Shown one piece after another: positions 51,755 through 61,816 of a stretch of 64,000 bases of DNA; positions within the stretch are counted from its first letter, which is position 1, and each line of letters begins with the position of its first letter. This DNA is from Pelodictyon luteolum DSM 273 (GTDB taxonomy: Bacteria; Bacteroidota; Chlorobiia; Chlorobiales; Chlorobiaceae): contig NC_007512.1 in assembly GCF_000012485.1 (NCBI RefSeq), positions 807,001-871,000 of the forward strand. The letters run 5' to 3'. Made by a program: the position numbers and the translations under genes. The notes under the pieces are model-generated. The model searched no databases, had not been told where the DNA came from, and saw only the letters and a list, made by a program, of their open reading frames with translations.

Positions 51755-52869
51755 GCTTCAACGCATTACCGCAATCCAGCATGCCACTTCTTATGGGTAA
51801 CAGCCTCAATGCCTGGTCGGACGCCCTTACGGGCTTCGCACCGATGGGCCTGCCTCTCGGTCTTCTTGTCATTGCCGCCATTCCGCTTGTCTTCATAGCC
51901 CTTTACGCCCTTACCTACGGCGTATACGGTGAACGGAAGATCTCGGCGTTCATGCAGGACCGGCTCGGTCCGATGGAGGTCGGAAAATGGGGCATCCTGC
52001 AGACCCTTGCCGACATCCTCAAACTCCTCCAGAAAGAGGACATCGTGCCGACTTCTGCCGACAAGTTCCTGTTCGTCATCGGCCCCGGCGTGCTTTTCGT
52101 CGGATCCTTCCTGGCCTTTGCCGTCCTGCCCTTCGGTCCCGCATTCATCGGCGCCAACCTGAACGTGGGACTTTTCTACGCCATCGGCATCGTCGCCCTC
52201 GAGGTCGTCGGAATACTCGCCGCAGGATGGGGCTCGAACAACAAGTGGGCGCTGTACGGCGCCGTGCGCAGCGTGGCGCAGATCGTCAGCTACGAAATCC
52301 CAGCAGCCATTGCCCTGCTCTGCGGTGCCATGATGGCCGGTACGCTCGACATGCAGGAGATCAACGTGCTCCAGTCCGGTCCCTGGGGGTTCGCTCACTT
52401 CTTCCTTTTCCAGAGCCCTATCGCATGGCTTCCGTTCCTCATCTACTTCATCGCTTCGCTGGCAGAGACCAACCGCGCACCGTTCGACATTCCCGAGGCT
52501 GAGTCGGAGCTCGTCGCCGGCTACTTCACCGAATATTCCGGCATGAAGTTCGCCGTCATCTTCCTTGCCGAGTACGGCAGCATGTTCATGGTGTCGGCCA
52601 TCATCGCCATCGTCTTCCTCGGCGGCTGGAACTCGCCGCTTCCCAACATCGGGTCCCTCGCCCTCAACGACTTGACCACCGGGCCGGTCTGGGGAGCTTT
52701 CTGGATCATCATGAAAGGCTTTTTCTTCATCTTCGTGCAGATGTGGCTGCGCTGGACCCTTCCCCGTCTCAGGGTCGACCAGCTCATGTACCTCTGCTGG
52801 AAGGTGCTCACCCCGTTCGCATTCGTCAGCTTCGTTCTGACGGCGATCTGGATGATATACGTACCATGA
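51751..52869 (+). CDS. nuoH: NADH-quinone oxidoreductase subunit H
   Basis: The 372-residue membrane subunit has about eight TM helices and the conserved [21 protein letters not shown] and [21 protein letters not shown] loops, which contact quinone. Its ATG overlaps the nuoD stop. Confidence 0.97.
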   Translation: MSFNALPQSSMPLLMGNSLNAWSDALTGFAPMGLPLGLLVIAAIPLVFIALYALTYGVYGERKISAFMQDRLGPMEVGKWGILQTLADILKLLQKEDIVPTSADKFLFVIGPGVLFVGSFLAFAVLPFGPAFIGANLNVGLFYAIGIVALEVVGILAAGWGSNNKWALYGAVRSVAQIVSYEIPAAIALLCGAMMAGTLDMQEINVLQSGPWGFAHFFLFQSPIAWLPFLIYFIASLAETNRAPFDIPEAESELVAGYFTEYSGMKFAVIFLAEYGSMFMVSAIIAIVFLGGWNSPLPNIGSLALNDLTTGPVWGAFWIIMKGFFFIFVQMWLRWTLPRLRVDQLMYLCWKVLTPFAFVSFVLTAIWMIYVP

Positions 52870-52882
52870 CCGTTACCTGTTA

Positions 52883-53530
52883 ATGACAGAACACACTATG
52901 AGCGAGTATTTCAAGAATATTGCAACCGGCGCCACCACCATCGCCACCGGCATGGGAATCACCCTGAAGCATTTCTTCAATGCCGTCAAGCGAAAGGGAG
53001 ACGCCGGCATTGACGATGTGGACTACTTCGGCCAGGTTGACGGCCTGGTGACCCTGCAGTACCCCCGCGAAGCGGTCCCCACCCCGTCAAACGGACGCTA
53101 CCGCCTCCATAACGACATCGACGACTGCATCGGCTGCGGCCAGTGCGTCAGGGCATGTCCTGTCAGCTGCATCGAGATGGAGACCATCAAGGTGATGCCG
53201 GAAGACCTCGCGGCCTGCGGCAAGACGTCCGGCGGGCAGCAGAAGAAGTTCTGGGTCCCCGTTTTCGACATCGACACGGCAAAATGCATGACCTGCGGCA
53301 TCTGCACCACCGTCTGCCCGACGGAGTGCCTCCGCCATACTCCGGTAGCTGATTTTTCCGATTTCGACCGCTGGAACCTTGTCTATCATTTCGGCAACCT
53401 CACCCGCCACGAGGCCGAGGCCAAGAAGAGGAAGGTTGAGGAGGCGCAGGCGAAGGCCCAGGCAGAAAAAGAGCGGAAAGCCGCCGAAGCAGCAGCGGCC
53501 CCCGCTGAACCCGGCGAGACGAACCCTTAA
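52883..53530 (+). CDS. nuoI: NADH-quinone oxidoreductase subunit I
   Basis: The 215-residue protein has two 4Fe-4S motifs, CIGCGQCVRACP and CMTCGICTTVCP. An Ala/Glu/Lys-rich C-terminal tail (about 175-215) is longer than in most NuoI. The ATG at 52898 is a possible start. In complexes without NuoEFG this subunit is near the presumed ferredoxin docking side. Confidence 0.95.
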   Translation: MTEHTMSEYFKNIATGATTIATGMGITLKHFFNAVKRKGDAGIDDVDYFGQVDGLVTLQYPREAVPTPSNGRYRLHNDIDDCIGCGQCVRACPVSCIEMETIKVMPEDLAACGKTSGGQQKKFWVPVFDIDTAKCMTCGICTTVCPTECLRHTPVADFSDFDRWNLVYHFGNLTRHEAEAKKRKVEEAQAKAQAEKERKAAEAAAAPAEPGETNP

Positions 53531-53552
53531 CAGCAGAACTGAAAGAGAGACC

Positions 53553-54086
53553 ATGACGAACCCAACCTATACGGCCATCTTCTACCTCTTTGCCGCCATC
53601 ACGGTGCTGTCCGCGGCGTTCGTGGTGTTTTCGCGCAACATCATCTATTCGGCGTTCTCGCTGCTCTTCACCTTTTTCGGTGTCGCGGCCCTCTATGTAT
53701 TCCTCTCGGCAGACTTCATCGCCGTCACCCAGGTCGTGGTCTATGTCGGCGGCATCCTCGTCCTCCTGCTCTTCGGCGTGATGTTCACCAACAAGGTGAT
53801 GACCACAGACCTGAAAGCCGACGTCCTGAACGTCGTGCCCGGTGCGCTGCTTTTTCTCGGCACCCTTGCCGGGCTGCTCTATACCTTCTACACCACCAAC
53901 GGTTGGATGCCTTCGGAAACCATGCTCGAGGGCAGCGTGGTCGAGCGGATCGGCTTTGAAACCATGTCGCGCTTTGTCCTGCCGTTTGAAATGGCCTCCA
54001 TCCTGCTGCTTGCCGCACTGATCGGAGCAGCCTTCCTCGCCCGCTATGATGCAAAGGGCGCCCGCGGCAACAGCGAACAGCCATAA
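53553..54086 (+). CDS. nuoJ: NADH-quinone oxidoreductase subunit J
   Basis: The 177-residue protein from ATG 53553 has five TM helices including the RNIIYSAFSLLFTFFGVAAL segment and the conserved QVVVYVGGILVLLLFGVM helix. It follows nuoI by 22 bases. Confidence 0.95.
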   Translation: MTNPTYTAIFYLFAAITVLSAAFVVFSRNIIYSAFSLLFTFFGVAALYVFLSADFIAVTQVVVYVGGILVLLLFGVMFTNKVMTTDLKADVLNVVPGALLFLGTLAGLLYTFYTTNGWMPSETMLEGSVVERIGFETMSRFVLPFEMASILLLAALIGAAFLARYDAKGARGNSEQP

Positions 54087-54125
54087 CGAAAGCAATAACG
54101 AACCTATACAGAGAGAGTCCACCAT

Positions 54126-54443
54126 ATGGAACAGCTGGCAGCAATCGGAATCAACCATTTCCTGACCGTTTCGGCGATCCTTTTCGCCCTTGGTCTTTTT
54201 GCCGTGATGACGCGCCGCAACGCCATCGTCATCCTGATGGGCGTCGAGCTCATCCTGAACGCCGCAAACATCAATTTCCTGGCCTTTTCGAAGTGGAACG
54301 GCGGCATGGAAGGGGTGATGTTCAGCCTCTTTGTCATCGTGCTCGCAGCAGCCGAGGCGGCCGTGGCGCTTGCCATCATCATCAATATCTACAAGATCTT
54401 CAACACGGTCGATGTCTCATCCATCGACTCCATGAAAGAGTGA
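54126..54443 (+). CDS. nuoK: NADH-quinone oxidoreductase subunit K
   Basis: The 105-residue protein has three TM helices with the conserved VILMGVELILNAANINF (membrane Glu) and VIVLAAAEAAVALAI (second Glu) segments of NuoK. Confidence 0.96.
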   Translation: MEQLAAIGINHFLTVSAILFALGLFAVMTRRNAIVILMGVELILNAANINFLAFSKWNGGMEGVMFSLFVIVLAAAEAAVALAIIINIYKIFNTVDVSSIDSMKE

Positions 54444-54477
54444 TCACAGGGGTACAACCGAATAATCATTTAGGACC

Positions 54478-56784
54478 ATGCACAGTTTAATCCAGTTGTC
54501 AATAGCCGTACTGCTACTGCCGCTGCTCTCGTTCGTCATCCTGATATTCTTCAACCGCCGCCTGCCGCGGAGGGGGGATTTCATCGGGGTCGGCATTCTC
54601 GGCACAACCTTCGCCCTCTCGGCCTATATATTCTGGACGGTCATCGTCGAGCACTACGATCCGGCGTTCCGTGTCGCATGGGACTTCACCTGGCTTGATT
54701 TCGGCAATGTCCCCGGCGTCGGTCCGCTCCAGGTCAAGATGGGCATCGTCATCGACAACCTGACGGCCATCATGCTCGCCATGGTCACCCTGATCAGTTT
54801 CCTCGTGCATCTCTACTCCACGGGGTACATGAAGGGCGACAAGCACTACGGCCGGTTCTTTGCCTATCTCGGCATTTTCACCTTCTCGATGCTCGGCATC
54901 GTGCTGAGCGACAACCTCTTCTCCATCTACATTTTCTGGGAGCTCGTCGGACTTTCTTCCTATCTGCTCATCGGCTTCTTCTTCGAAAAGGAGAGCGCTG
55001 CCGATGCACAGAAAAAAGCGTTCCTCGCCAACCGTGTCGGCGACATCGGCATGTGGCTCGGCATCCTGATCCTCTACTCGCAGTTCCATACCTTCGGATA
55101 CCAGGAGATTTTCCAGAAACTTTCAGCAGGTGAGTTCGGCCTGTCGCACGCCTGGCTGACCGCGGCCGGCATCCTCCTCTTCATGGGCTGCGTCGGCAAG
55201 TCGGCCCAGTTCCCGCTCCATGTCTGGCTTCCTGACGCCATGGAGGGCCCGACTCCGGTCTCGGCCCTCATCCACGCCGCCACCATGGTCGCCGCCGGCG
55301 TCTACTTCGTGGCCCGCATTTTCGTGCTCCTCACGCCCGAGGCGCTGCACCTCATCGCATTCATCGGCGCCTTCACCGCCTTCATGGCGGCCACCATCGC
55401 CATCACCCAGCAGGACATCAAACGGGTCCTTGCCTACTCGACCGTCTCGCAGCTCGGCTACATGGTGCTTGGTCTGGGTGTCGGCGCCTACTCGGCAGCC
55501 CTCTTCCACCTCGTCACGCACGCATTCTTCAAGGCATGCCTGTTCCTCGGTTCCGGCGCCATCATCCACGCCATGCACCACGAGCAGGACATGCGCTGGA
55601 TGGGAGGGCTCCGCAGGAACATGCCCTGGACATTCGCCACCTTCATCATCGCCACCTTCGCCCTTGCCGGTCTTCCGCTCACCAGCGGGTTCATGAGCAA
55701 GGACGCCATTCTGGCCGGTGCTCTCGGTTTTGCACAGACTGAAGGCACCTGGTACTACTATCTGGTTCCGCTTCTCGGTTTCTTCTCCGCGCTTCTGACA
55801 GCGTTCTACATGGGCCGTCAGATCTGGCTCGTCTTCTTCGGCGAAAGCCGCACGCACCTCAAGCCCGCCGACCCGCACGACCACCATGCGGCACATGCCC
55901 ATGATGGTCATGATGAAGAGCACGGCCATCATCCGGTCCATGAGGTCGCATGGAACATGCGCCTTCCGCTGGTCGTTCTGGCAGCCCTCTCGATTTTCAT
56001 CGTCTATTCTCCCGATCCGCTCGATGGCGGCAAAGGCTGGTTCATGAAGATGATCCCGACACCCGCAACGGTGGTTGGAGGAGAGCAGCACGGTATTTCA
56101 GAAGCCTCCATGGCCATGTCCGCAGAGGAACACGGAACTGCAGCCGCACCCGAAGCGGTGCAGGCCGAAGCGCCAGCGACTGAGGATATGCATGCCCTGG
56201 CAGCAGTGCCTGTTGAACCGGGAGGCGAAACCCATGCCCCCGCCGCATCTGGCGAGCACGCTACTGGTAACACATTCGCCGATCCCCGTCAGGCCGAAAT
56301 CGCGCACCTGACCCACGCGGCCCATAACCGCGCAATCCAGATCTCTACCGTCATGGTGATCCTCGGCATCGGCTTCTCCCTCACCGTCTACGCCTTCAAG
56401 GTCATCGATCCGGACCGTACCGCACAGGCCATCCGCCCCCTCTACCTCATGTCCTACAACAAATGGTACTGGGACGAGATCTACCAGGCGACCTTCATCC
56501 GGGGCTCCATGCTGATTGCCGCCATGTTCTCCTGGTTCGACCGCAACATCATTGACGGCCTGGTCAACGGCATTGCCACCATGACCAGGAAATTCGCGTT
56601 CCTCAACGGCAGCTTCGACAGATATGCCGTTGACGGAATGGTGAACTTTACCGCATTTTTCGTTAACACATCCGGCGGAGTGCTGAAAAAGCTCCAGACC
56701 GGGAAGGTGCAGACCTATGTTGTCATGGTGATGCTGGCCGTCTTCGGCTATTTCGTCTACTACTTTGCACAACTGGTCTCCTGA
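54478..56784 (+). CDS. nuoL: NADH-quinone oxidoreductase subunit L
   Basis: The 768-residue antiporter-like subunit has FWELVGLSSYLLIGFFFEKE and the ALIHAATMVAAGVYFVAR helix. It is longer than the usual 610-660 residues: a His-rich loop lies at about 464-487 and a hydrophilic Ala/Glu/His-rich stretch at about 530-615, between TM helices. The C-terminal lateral helix region remains. Confidence 0.96.
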   Translation: MHSLIQLSIAVLLLPLLSFVILIFFNRRLPRRGDFIGVGILGTTFALSAYIFWTVIVEHYDPAFRVAWDFTWLDFGNVPGVGPLQVKMGIVIDNLTAIMLAMVTLISFLVHLYSTGYMKGDKHYGRFFAYLGIFTFSMLGIVLSDNLFSIYIFWELVGLSSYLLIGFFFEKESAADAQKKAFLANRVGDIGMWLGILILYSQFHTFGYQEIFQKLSAGEFGLSHAWLTAAGILLFMGCVGKSAQFPLHVWLPDAMEGPTPVSALIHAATMVAAGVYFVARIFVLLTPEALHLIAFIGAFTAFMAATIAITQQDIKRVLAYSTVSQLGYMVLGLGVGAYSAALFHLVTHAFFKACLFLGSGAIIHAMHHEQDMRWMGGLRRNMPWTFATFIIATFALAGLPLTSGFMSKDAILAGALGFAQTEGTWYYYLVPLLGFFSALLTAFYMGRQIWLVFFGESRTHLKPADPHDHHAAHAHDGHDEEHGHHPVHEVAWNMRLPLVVLAALSIFIVYSPDPLDGGKGWFMKMIPTPATVVGGEQHGISEASMAMSAEEHGTAAAPEAVQAEAPATEDMHALAAVPVEPGGETHAPAASGEHATGNTFADPRQAEIAHLTHAAHNRAIQISTVMVILGIGFSLTVYAFKVIDPDRTAQAIRPLYLMSYNKWYWDEIYQATFIRGSMLIAAMFSWFDRNIIDGLVNGIATMTRKFAFLNGSFDRYAVDGMVNFTAFFVNTSGGVLKKLQTGKVQTYVVMVMLAVFGYFVYYFAQLVS

Positions 56785-56824
56785 GAGGATTTACTTTTCA
56801 ATTGCTAACATACCGATAGGGAAC

Positions 56825-58462
56825 ATGCTGAGTTTAATTGTCTTTCTGCCCATTATCGCCGGCCTGGTAATCCTTGCCGTGCCCTCCTCCCAGAAGCAGA
56901 TCATCCGGATGGTATCGCTGCTTGCTGCAGTGGTCCAGATGGTGCTTGCCGTCATGATCTGGCAGGGATACGACCCTTCGCTCGCGGGCATCACGGCCGT
57001 GGCGGGAGGCTCGCCCGAAGGCTCGTTCCAGTTCATCGAGCGTTTGCCGTGGATCAGCCTGGACCTCGGCTCGATGGGCAGCATGAACATCGAGTACTTT
57101 CTCGGTGTCGACGGTCTCTCCATCACCATGGTGATCCTCACCGCACTTGTTTCGACTATCGGCGTGCTCTCAAGCTGGACCATCCAGAAGCAGGTCAAAG
57201 GCTACTTCCTGCTCTACAACCTCCTGGCCACAGCCATGATGGGCTGTTTCGTCGCGCTCGACTTTTTCCTCTTCTACGTGTTCTGGGAACTCATGCTGCT
57301 TCCGATGTACTTCCTCATCGGCATGTGGGGCGGTCCGAACCGTGAATATGCAGCCATCAAGTTCTTCCTCTACACCCTGTTCGGTTCCGTCTTCATGCTG
57401 CTCGTCATGATCGCCCTCTACTTCAGCGTCATCGATCCGCTTACCGGCAACCACACCTTCAGCCTGGTTGCCATGGCAAGCCAGGAGAACTATATTCATG
57501 ACGCCATCCTCGGTCCCGACAACGCCATGTGGCGCACCGTGGCCTTCATCGTGCTCTTCATCGGCTTTGCCATCAAGGTCCCGATGTTCCCGTTCCATAC
57601 CTGGCTCCCCGACGCACACGTCGAGGCTCCGACCCCGATTTCCGTCATCCTGGCCGGCGTGCTTCTGAAGCTCGGCACCTACGGCATGATGCGCATCAAC
57701 TTCCCGCTCTTCCCTGAAGTGTTCCAGGCCTCGATGTACGTGATCGGGGTGTTCGGCGCCATCAACATCATCTACGGTGCTTTCTGCGCCCTCGCCCAGA
57801 AGGATCTGAAGAAAATGGTGGCATACTCCTCCATCAGCCACATGGGCTACGTGCTGCTCGGCCTTGCGGCCGGCAACAGCGAGGGCATGACCGGCGCGCT
57901 CTACCAGATGTTCAACCACGGCACCATCACCGCCATGCTCTTCCTGCTCGTCGGCGTGATCTACGACCGTGCCCATACCCGCCAGATCGAGAAGTTCGGC
58001 GGCCTGGCAACCTACATGCCGGTCTACTTCGGTGTCGTGATGATCGCATGGTTTGCCTCCCTCGGCCTTCCGGGACTCAGCGGGTTCATCAGTGAAGCGT
58101 TCGTCTTCGTCGGTGCCTTCAGCGCCGAAGTCACCCGGCCCATCGCCATCGTCTCGGTGCTCGGCATTGTTTTCGGTGCAGCCTACCTGCTCTGGTCGCT
58201 GCAGCGGATGTTCCTCGGCAAACGTCGTGAAGATGCTGCCTACGATGTTGAAATCGGTGCCGACGGCCACGAGCACATCCACTTCCACGACTGGAAGGGC
58301 AAGCTCGATCTCGACGCACGTGAACTGGCCATGCTGGTGCCGCTTGCCGTCATCATCATTTTCCTCGGTATCTACCCGATGCCGATCATGGGCCTCATGA
58401 CAACCAGCATCAACAAGCTCGTCCAGGTGCTTGCACCCGTGGCCATGGCCGCCCTTAACTGA
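56825..58462 (+). CDS. nuoM: NADH-quinone oxidoreductase subunit M
   Basis: From ATG 56825 (MLSLIVFLPIIAG) this 545-residue antiporter-like subunit has FYVFWELMLLPMYFLIGMWGG, the VPMFPFHTWLPDAHVEAPT loop and the KKMVAYSSISHMGYV segment. An open frame reaches back to 56765 but lacks the normal N-terminus. Confidence 0.95.
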   Translation: MLSLIVFLPIIAGLVILAVPSSQKQIIRMVSLLAAVVQMVLAVMIWQGYDPSLAGITAVAGGSPEGSFQFIERLPWISLDLGSMGSMNIEYFLGVDGLSITMVILTALVSTIGVLSSWTIQKQVKGYFLLYNLLATAMMGCFVALDFFLFYVFWELMLLPMYFLIGMWGGPNREYAAIKFFLYTLFGSVFMLLVMIALYFSVIDPLTGNHTFSLVAMASQENYIHDAILGPDNAMWRTVAFIVLFIGFAIKVPMFPFHTWLPDAHVEAPTPISVILAGVLLKLGTYGMMRINFPLFPEVFQASMYVIGVFGAINIIYGAFCALAQKDLKKMVAYSSISHMGYVLLGLAAGNSEGMTGALYQMFNHGTITAMLFLLVGVIYDRAHTRQIEKFGGLATYMPVYFGVVMIAWFASLGLPGLSGFISEAFVFVGAFSAEVTRPIAIVSVLGIVFGAAYLLWSLQRMFLGKRREDAAYDVEIGADGHEHIHFHDWKGKLDLDARELAMLVPLAVIIIFLGIYPMPIMGLMTTSINKLVQVLAPVAMAALN

Positions 58463-58503
58463 GCGGATGTACTGACCGAAACCAGAATAAACGAAGAGAA
58501 ATC

Positions 58504-60039
58504 ATGTTCGAGCTCCCATCAGGTGCTGAAATACAGAATATCATCGCCAGCCTGAAAGCTGGTGCGGGGTCATTCATTCCGGAAATCTATCTCTCCATCC
58601 TCTTCATGGCGCTTATCCTCCTGGATCTTGCCACGAAGGGGAGGAAGGCGAACCTGCTCGGCTGGATGACCCTCGCCGGTCTTGCAGGAAGCATGTTCTT
58701 CATCTACCAGCAGCATGCGATGGAGGCTGGAGAACTGTTTTTCGGGATGTACGTGCTCGACGAGTTCGCCATCTTCTTCAAGTACTTCTTCGTTGTCTCG
58801 GGGATGCTGGCCGTTGTGCTGACGATGTCGGACCGGCGGTTCGATACGGAGGTGACGAGCATCGGCGAATACTATGCACTCGTCGTCGCCATGGTGATCG
58901 GCATGGTCATGATGGCTGCGGCCTCCGACCTCCTCATGGTGTTTCTCTCGATGGAACTGGTCAGTCTCACGGCCTACGTCCTTTCGGGCTACTTCAAGCG
59001 CGACGGCCGCTCTTCTGAGGCCGCCCTGAAATACCTTGTCTACGGCGCCGTCTCCTCAGGTCTCATGATCTACGGCTTCTCCCTCATTTACGGCCTTACC
59101 GCCCAGACCAACCTGCTCCTCATCAGCGCCGAACTTGCCGTACATGGCTACGACCCGCTGGTGATGATGCTCTCCACCCTCCTCATCCTTGCCGGCTTCG
59201 GCTACAAGATCGGTGCGGTTCCCTTCCACTTCTGGAGCCCCGACGTGTACGAGGGTGCACCGACCCCGGTCACCGCATATCTCTCGGTCGCTTCGAAAGC
59301 AGCAGGGTTCGCGCTCCTTCTGAGGTTCTTCTATATCGCCATTCCGCACGGCATGAGCCCCTATGAGGATATTGCCGGAAGGGACTGGCTCGGCCTGCTT
59401 GCCATCATCTCCGTCGCCTCCATGATCTACGGTAACGTGGTCGCCATATGGCAGAAGAACGTCAAGCGCCTCCTTGCCTACTCCTCCATCGCACACGCAG
59501 GCTACCTGCTCCTCGGCGTCATTGTCATGGACTCTATCGGTACCCAGGCAGTCCTCTTCTACCTGCTCTCCTACCTGCTGATGAACTACGGGGCGTTCTA
59601 TGTCATCACCCTCATCGCCAACCGGACCGGCAGCGAGAACCTCGATGACTACCGCGGTCTCGGCCGCAAGATGCCGCTTGCCGGCGCCGCCCTTACCGTG
59701 TTTCTCATCTCCCTTGTCGGCCTGCCGCCGACGGTCGGATTCATCGGCAAGCTGTTCATCTTCTCGGCCCTGCTTTCCAAGGGTTCTCTCTATGTGGGCC
59801 TCGCCCTTGTCGGCATCATGACGAGCGTCATTTCGCTCTACTACTACATGCTCATTCCTCTGAACATGTTCCTCCGAGAATCCCTCGAGCCTAACGAACG
59901 TGCCCAGAACCCCGGCATGCTCGCCAATGTACTGATGGCTGTCCTCATGGTGCTCACCATCTGGTTCGGTCTCTTCTTTGAGCCGCTTTCACAGTTTGCA
60001 CACTACTCGTCGGCCATGTTCGGCCTCTCGCTCTATTAA
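58504..60039 (+). CDS. nuoN: NADH-quinone oxidoreductase subunit N
   Basis: The 511-residue subunit has MELVSLTAYVLSGYFKRD, AVPFHFWSPDVYEGAPTPVTA and KRLLAYSSIAHAGYLL, typical of NuoN. It is the last gene of the operon, followed by a terminator. Confidence 0.96.
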   Translation: MFELPSGAEIQNIIASLKAGAGSFIPEIYLSILFMALILLDLATKGRKANLLGWMTLAGLAGSMFFIYQQHAMEAGELFFGMYVLDEFAIFFKYFFVVSGMLAVVLTMSDRRFDTEVTSIGEYYALVVAMVIGMVMMAAASDLLMVFLSMELVSLTAYVLSGYFKRDGRSSEAALKYLVYGAVSSGLMIYGFSLIYGLTAQTNLLLISAELAVHGYDPLVMMLSTLLILAGFGYKIGAVPFHFWSPDVYEGAPTPVTAYLSVASKAAGFALLLRFFYIAIPHGMSPYEDIAGRDWLGLLAIISVASMIYGNVVAIWQKNVKRLLAYSSIAHAGYLLLGVIVMDSIGTQAVLFYLLSYLLMNYGAFYVITLIANRTGSENLDDYRGLGRKMPLAGAALTVFLISLVGLPPTVGFIGKLFIFSALLSKGSLYVGLALVGIMTSVISLYYYMLIPLNMFLRESLEPNERAQNPGMLANVLMAVLMVLTIWFGLFFEPLSQFAHYSSAMFGLSLY

Positions 60040-60073
60040 AGAGAACGGGCGCAGCGCCGCACCGCGACAATAA

Positions 60074-60112
60074 GAAACCCCGCCCTGCATCTGCTGCATG
60101 GCGGGGTTTTCT
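60074..60112 (+). terminator. Terminator after nuoN
   Basis: AAACCCCGCC and GGCGGGGTTT form a 10-bp stem with TGCA/TGCA inner pairing, followed by TTCTGTTTT. It also precedes the converging folE end. Confidence 0.88.
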
Positions 60113-60142
60113 GTTTTCAGCGTAGCCTTCGGGGGTGAGCGG

Positions 60143-60793
60143 CTACTGGCGGATCAGGCGGAGGAACTCTCCGCGGGTGGACTCTGAGGTGATGAACTGG
60201 CCCGACATGGCCGAGGTTGTTGTGACGGAGTTGAGTTTCTCGACTCCTCGCATCACCATGCACATGTGCTTCGCTTCGATGACGACGCCGACCCCCTTCG
60301 GGTTCAGGACATCCTGTATCGCGTCCCGGATCTGCTGGGTGAGGCGTTCCTGCACCTGCAGGCGGCGGGCGAACACTTCAACCACGCGCGCGAGCTTCGA
60401 GAGTCCGACGATCTTTCCATCGGGGATGTAGGCTACATGGGCCTTGCCGAAGAAGGGGAGCATGTGGTGTTCGCACATCGAGAAAATGTCGATGTCGCGA
60501 ACGAGCACCATCTCGTCGTACGACTCCGTGAATACGGCTTTCTTCAGCATCTCCTCCGGGTCCTGGCGGTAGCCACGGGTAAGGAACGCAAGCGAGCGGG
60601 CGACCCGTTCGGGGGTTTTCAGGAGGCCTTCGCGCATAGGATCCTCGCCGACAGACTCCAGCATGGTGGAGACGGATGCGGAAAGTGCGGCATGCGCTTC
60701 CGGACAGAGTTCCTGCGGGTCGAGGGGGTACTCGTCGTCGTCGCAGCAGGTGCCCCTGCCGGTGAAGAGGGGGGTCTTTATCGGGGTATGCAT
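60143..60793 (-). CDS. folE: GTP cyclohydrolase I
   Basis: From the ATG at 60793 (CGGAG nine bases before it) this 216-residue enzyme has [19 protein letters not shown] and the QERLTQQI and [14 protein letters not shown] segments, with zinc ligands Cys, His and Cys. It makes dihydroneopterin triphosphate. It follows queD by four bases. Confidence 0.95.
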   Translation of the reverse strand: MHTPIKTPLFTGRGTCCDDDEYPLDPQELCPEAHAALSASVSTMLESVGEDPMREGLLKTPERVARSLAFLTRGYRQDPEEMLKKAVFTESYDEMVLVRDIDIFSMCEHHMLPFFGKAHVAYIPDGKIVGLSKLARVVEVFARRLQVQERLTQQIRDAIQDVLNPKGVGVVIEAKHMCMVMRGVEKLNSVTTTSAMSGQFITSESTRGEFLRLIRQ

Positions 60794-60797
60794 AGGG

Positions 60798-61301
60798 TTA
60801 TTCTCCGAGGTAGCTGACGCTGTTTTTTCCTGTTTCATGTAATTTGACTGCTTGGAGGGAGATCTCCCGGTTGTCGATGGCTGCAATGCGTTCTTCGAGT
60901 ATGTCCCAGATGAGGACGGCAAGTGTCTCGGTCGTCGGTACCAGCCCTTCGAGTTCCGGGACGTCGTGGTTCAGGTGGCGGTGGTCGAAGCGCGCCGTCA
61001 CCTCCTCTTCGAGGATCTTTTTCAGCTCCTTCAGGTCGAACAGGTACCCGGTTTCAGGGTCCACGGTGCCGCCGAGGGTGATCTCAAGCTGGTAGTTGTG
61101 GCCGTGGCCGTACTTGTTTGCACACTTTCCGTACACCCGGGTGTTCATCTCTTCGCTGAACTTCGGGTTGAAGAGCCGGTGGGCTGCGTTGAACTCGATG
61201 GTGCGGGTTACATAGACCTTGCGCGGTTGCCCGGCTGGGGGAGGGGCCGCGGGAGGAGAGGATAACGGGGTCTTTTTCTGTTTCATTTCTGTAGGGTGCA
61301 A
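60798..61301 (-). CDS. queD: 6-pyruvoyl-tetrahydropterin synthase/QueD-type protein
   Basis: The 167-residue protein has [24 protein letters not shown] (zinc His ligands and the catalytic Cys) and [10 protein letters not shown]. With folE it makes pterin precursors for queuosine or for tetrahydropterins. The Pro-rich start (about 1-28) is unusual for the family. Confidence 0.92.
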   Translation of the reverse strand: MHPTEMKQKKTPLSSPPAAPPPAGQPRKVYVTRTIEFNAAHRLFNPKFSEEMNTRVYGKCANKYGHGHNYQLEITLGGTVDPETGYLFDLKELKKILEEEVTARFDHRHLNHDVPELEGLVPTTETLAVLIWDILEERIAAIDNREISLQAVKLHETGKNSVSYLGE

Positions 61302-61510
61302 TGCTGTTCAGAGGGGTACAATGTACTCAATAAAGCTGATTATATTGGAATGGCGTATTTTACTGTTACCGTCTGATTCAACGGGCTGCGGCAGCAATAA
61401 GTTTCAGTGCCGGCAACTGAACATGCCGTGCGGGGGAACCCCGGCGGCACCAGTTTCGTTTACACCTTCAGTGCTTGCAAAGAACCCCCTGACACCCGAC
61501 AGTTACGATT

Positions 61511-61816
61511 ATGGCAACCTCGCTCGAAGATCTCATAAGGACTAGCACCACCCCTGTATTCGTCGACTTCTGGGCCGCCTGGTGCGGGCCCTGCAAAATG
61601 GTGGCTCCCTCCGTCAGGAAACTCGCCGCGGAGTTCAAGGGGCGGCTGAGGGTGGTGAAGGTCAACGTCGATGAACAGCCGGCAGCAGCCTCGCGCTTTC
61701 ATGTGCAGGGCATTCCCGCACTCATGCTCTTCAAGGACGGAGAGAAGAAATGGAGCACCGCTGGAGCTGTCCCGTATCCCCAGCTCAAGGCCGAAGTGGA
61801 GAAGGTGCTCGGCTAG
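61511..61816 (+). CDS. Thioredoxin
   Basis: The 101-residue protein has the active site WCGPCK at 24-29, VDFWAAW before it and GIPALMLFKDGEK after it. It reduces protein disulfides. It ends four bases inside the opposite CPBP gene. TATATTGG at 61341-61348 may be its promoter -7 box, without a TTTG at N19. Confidence 0.95.
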   Translation: MATSLEDLIRTSTTPVFVDFWAAWCGPCKMVAPSVRKLAAEFKGRLRVVKVNVDEQPAAASRFHVQGIPALMLFKDGEKKWSTAGAVPYPQLKAEVEKVLG

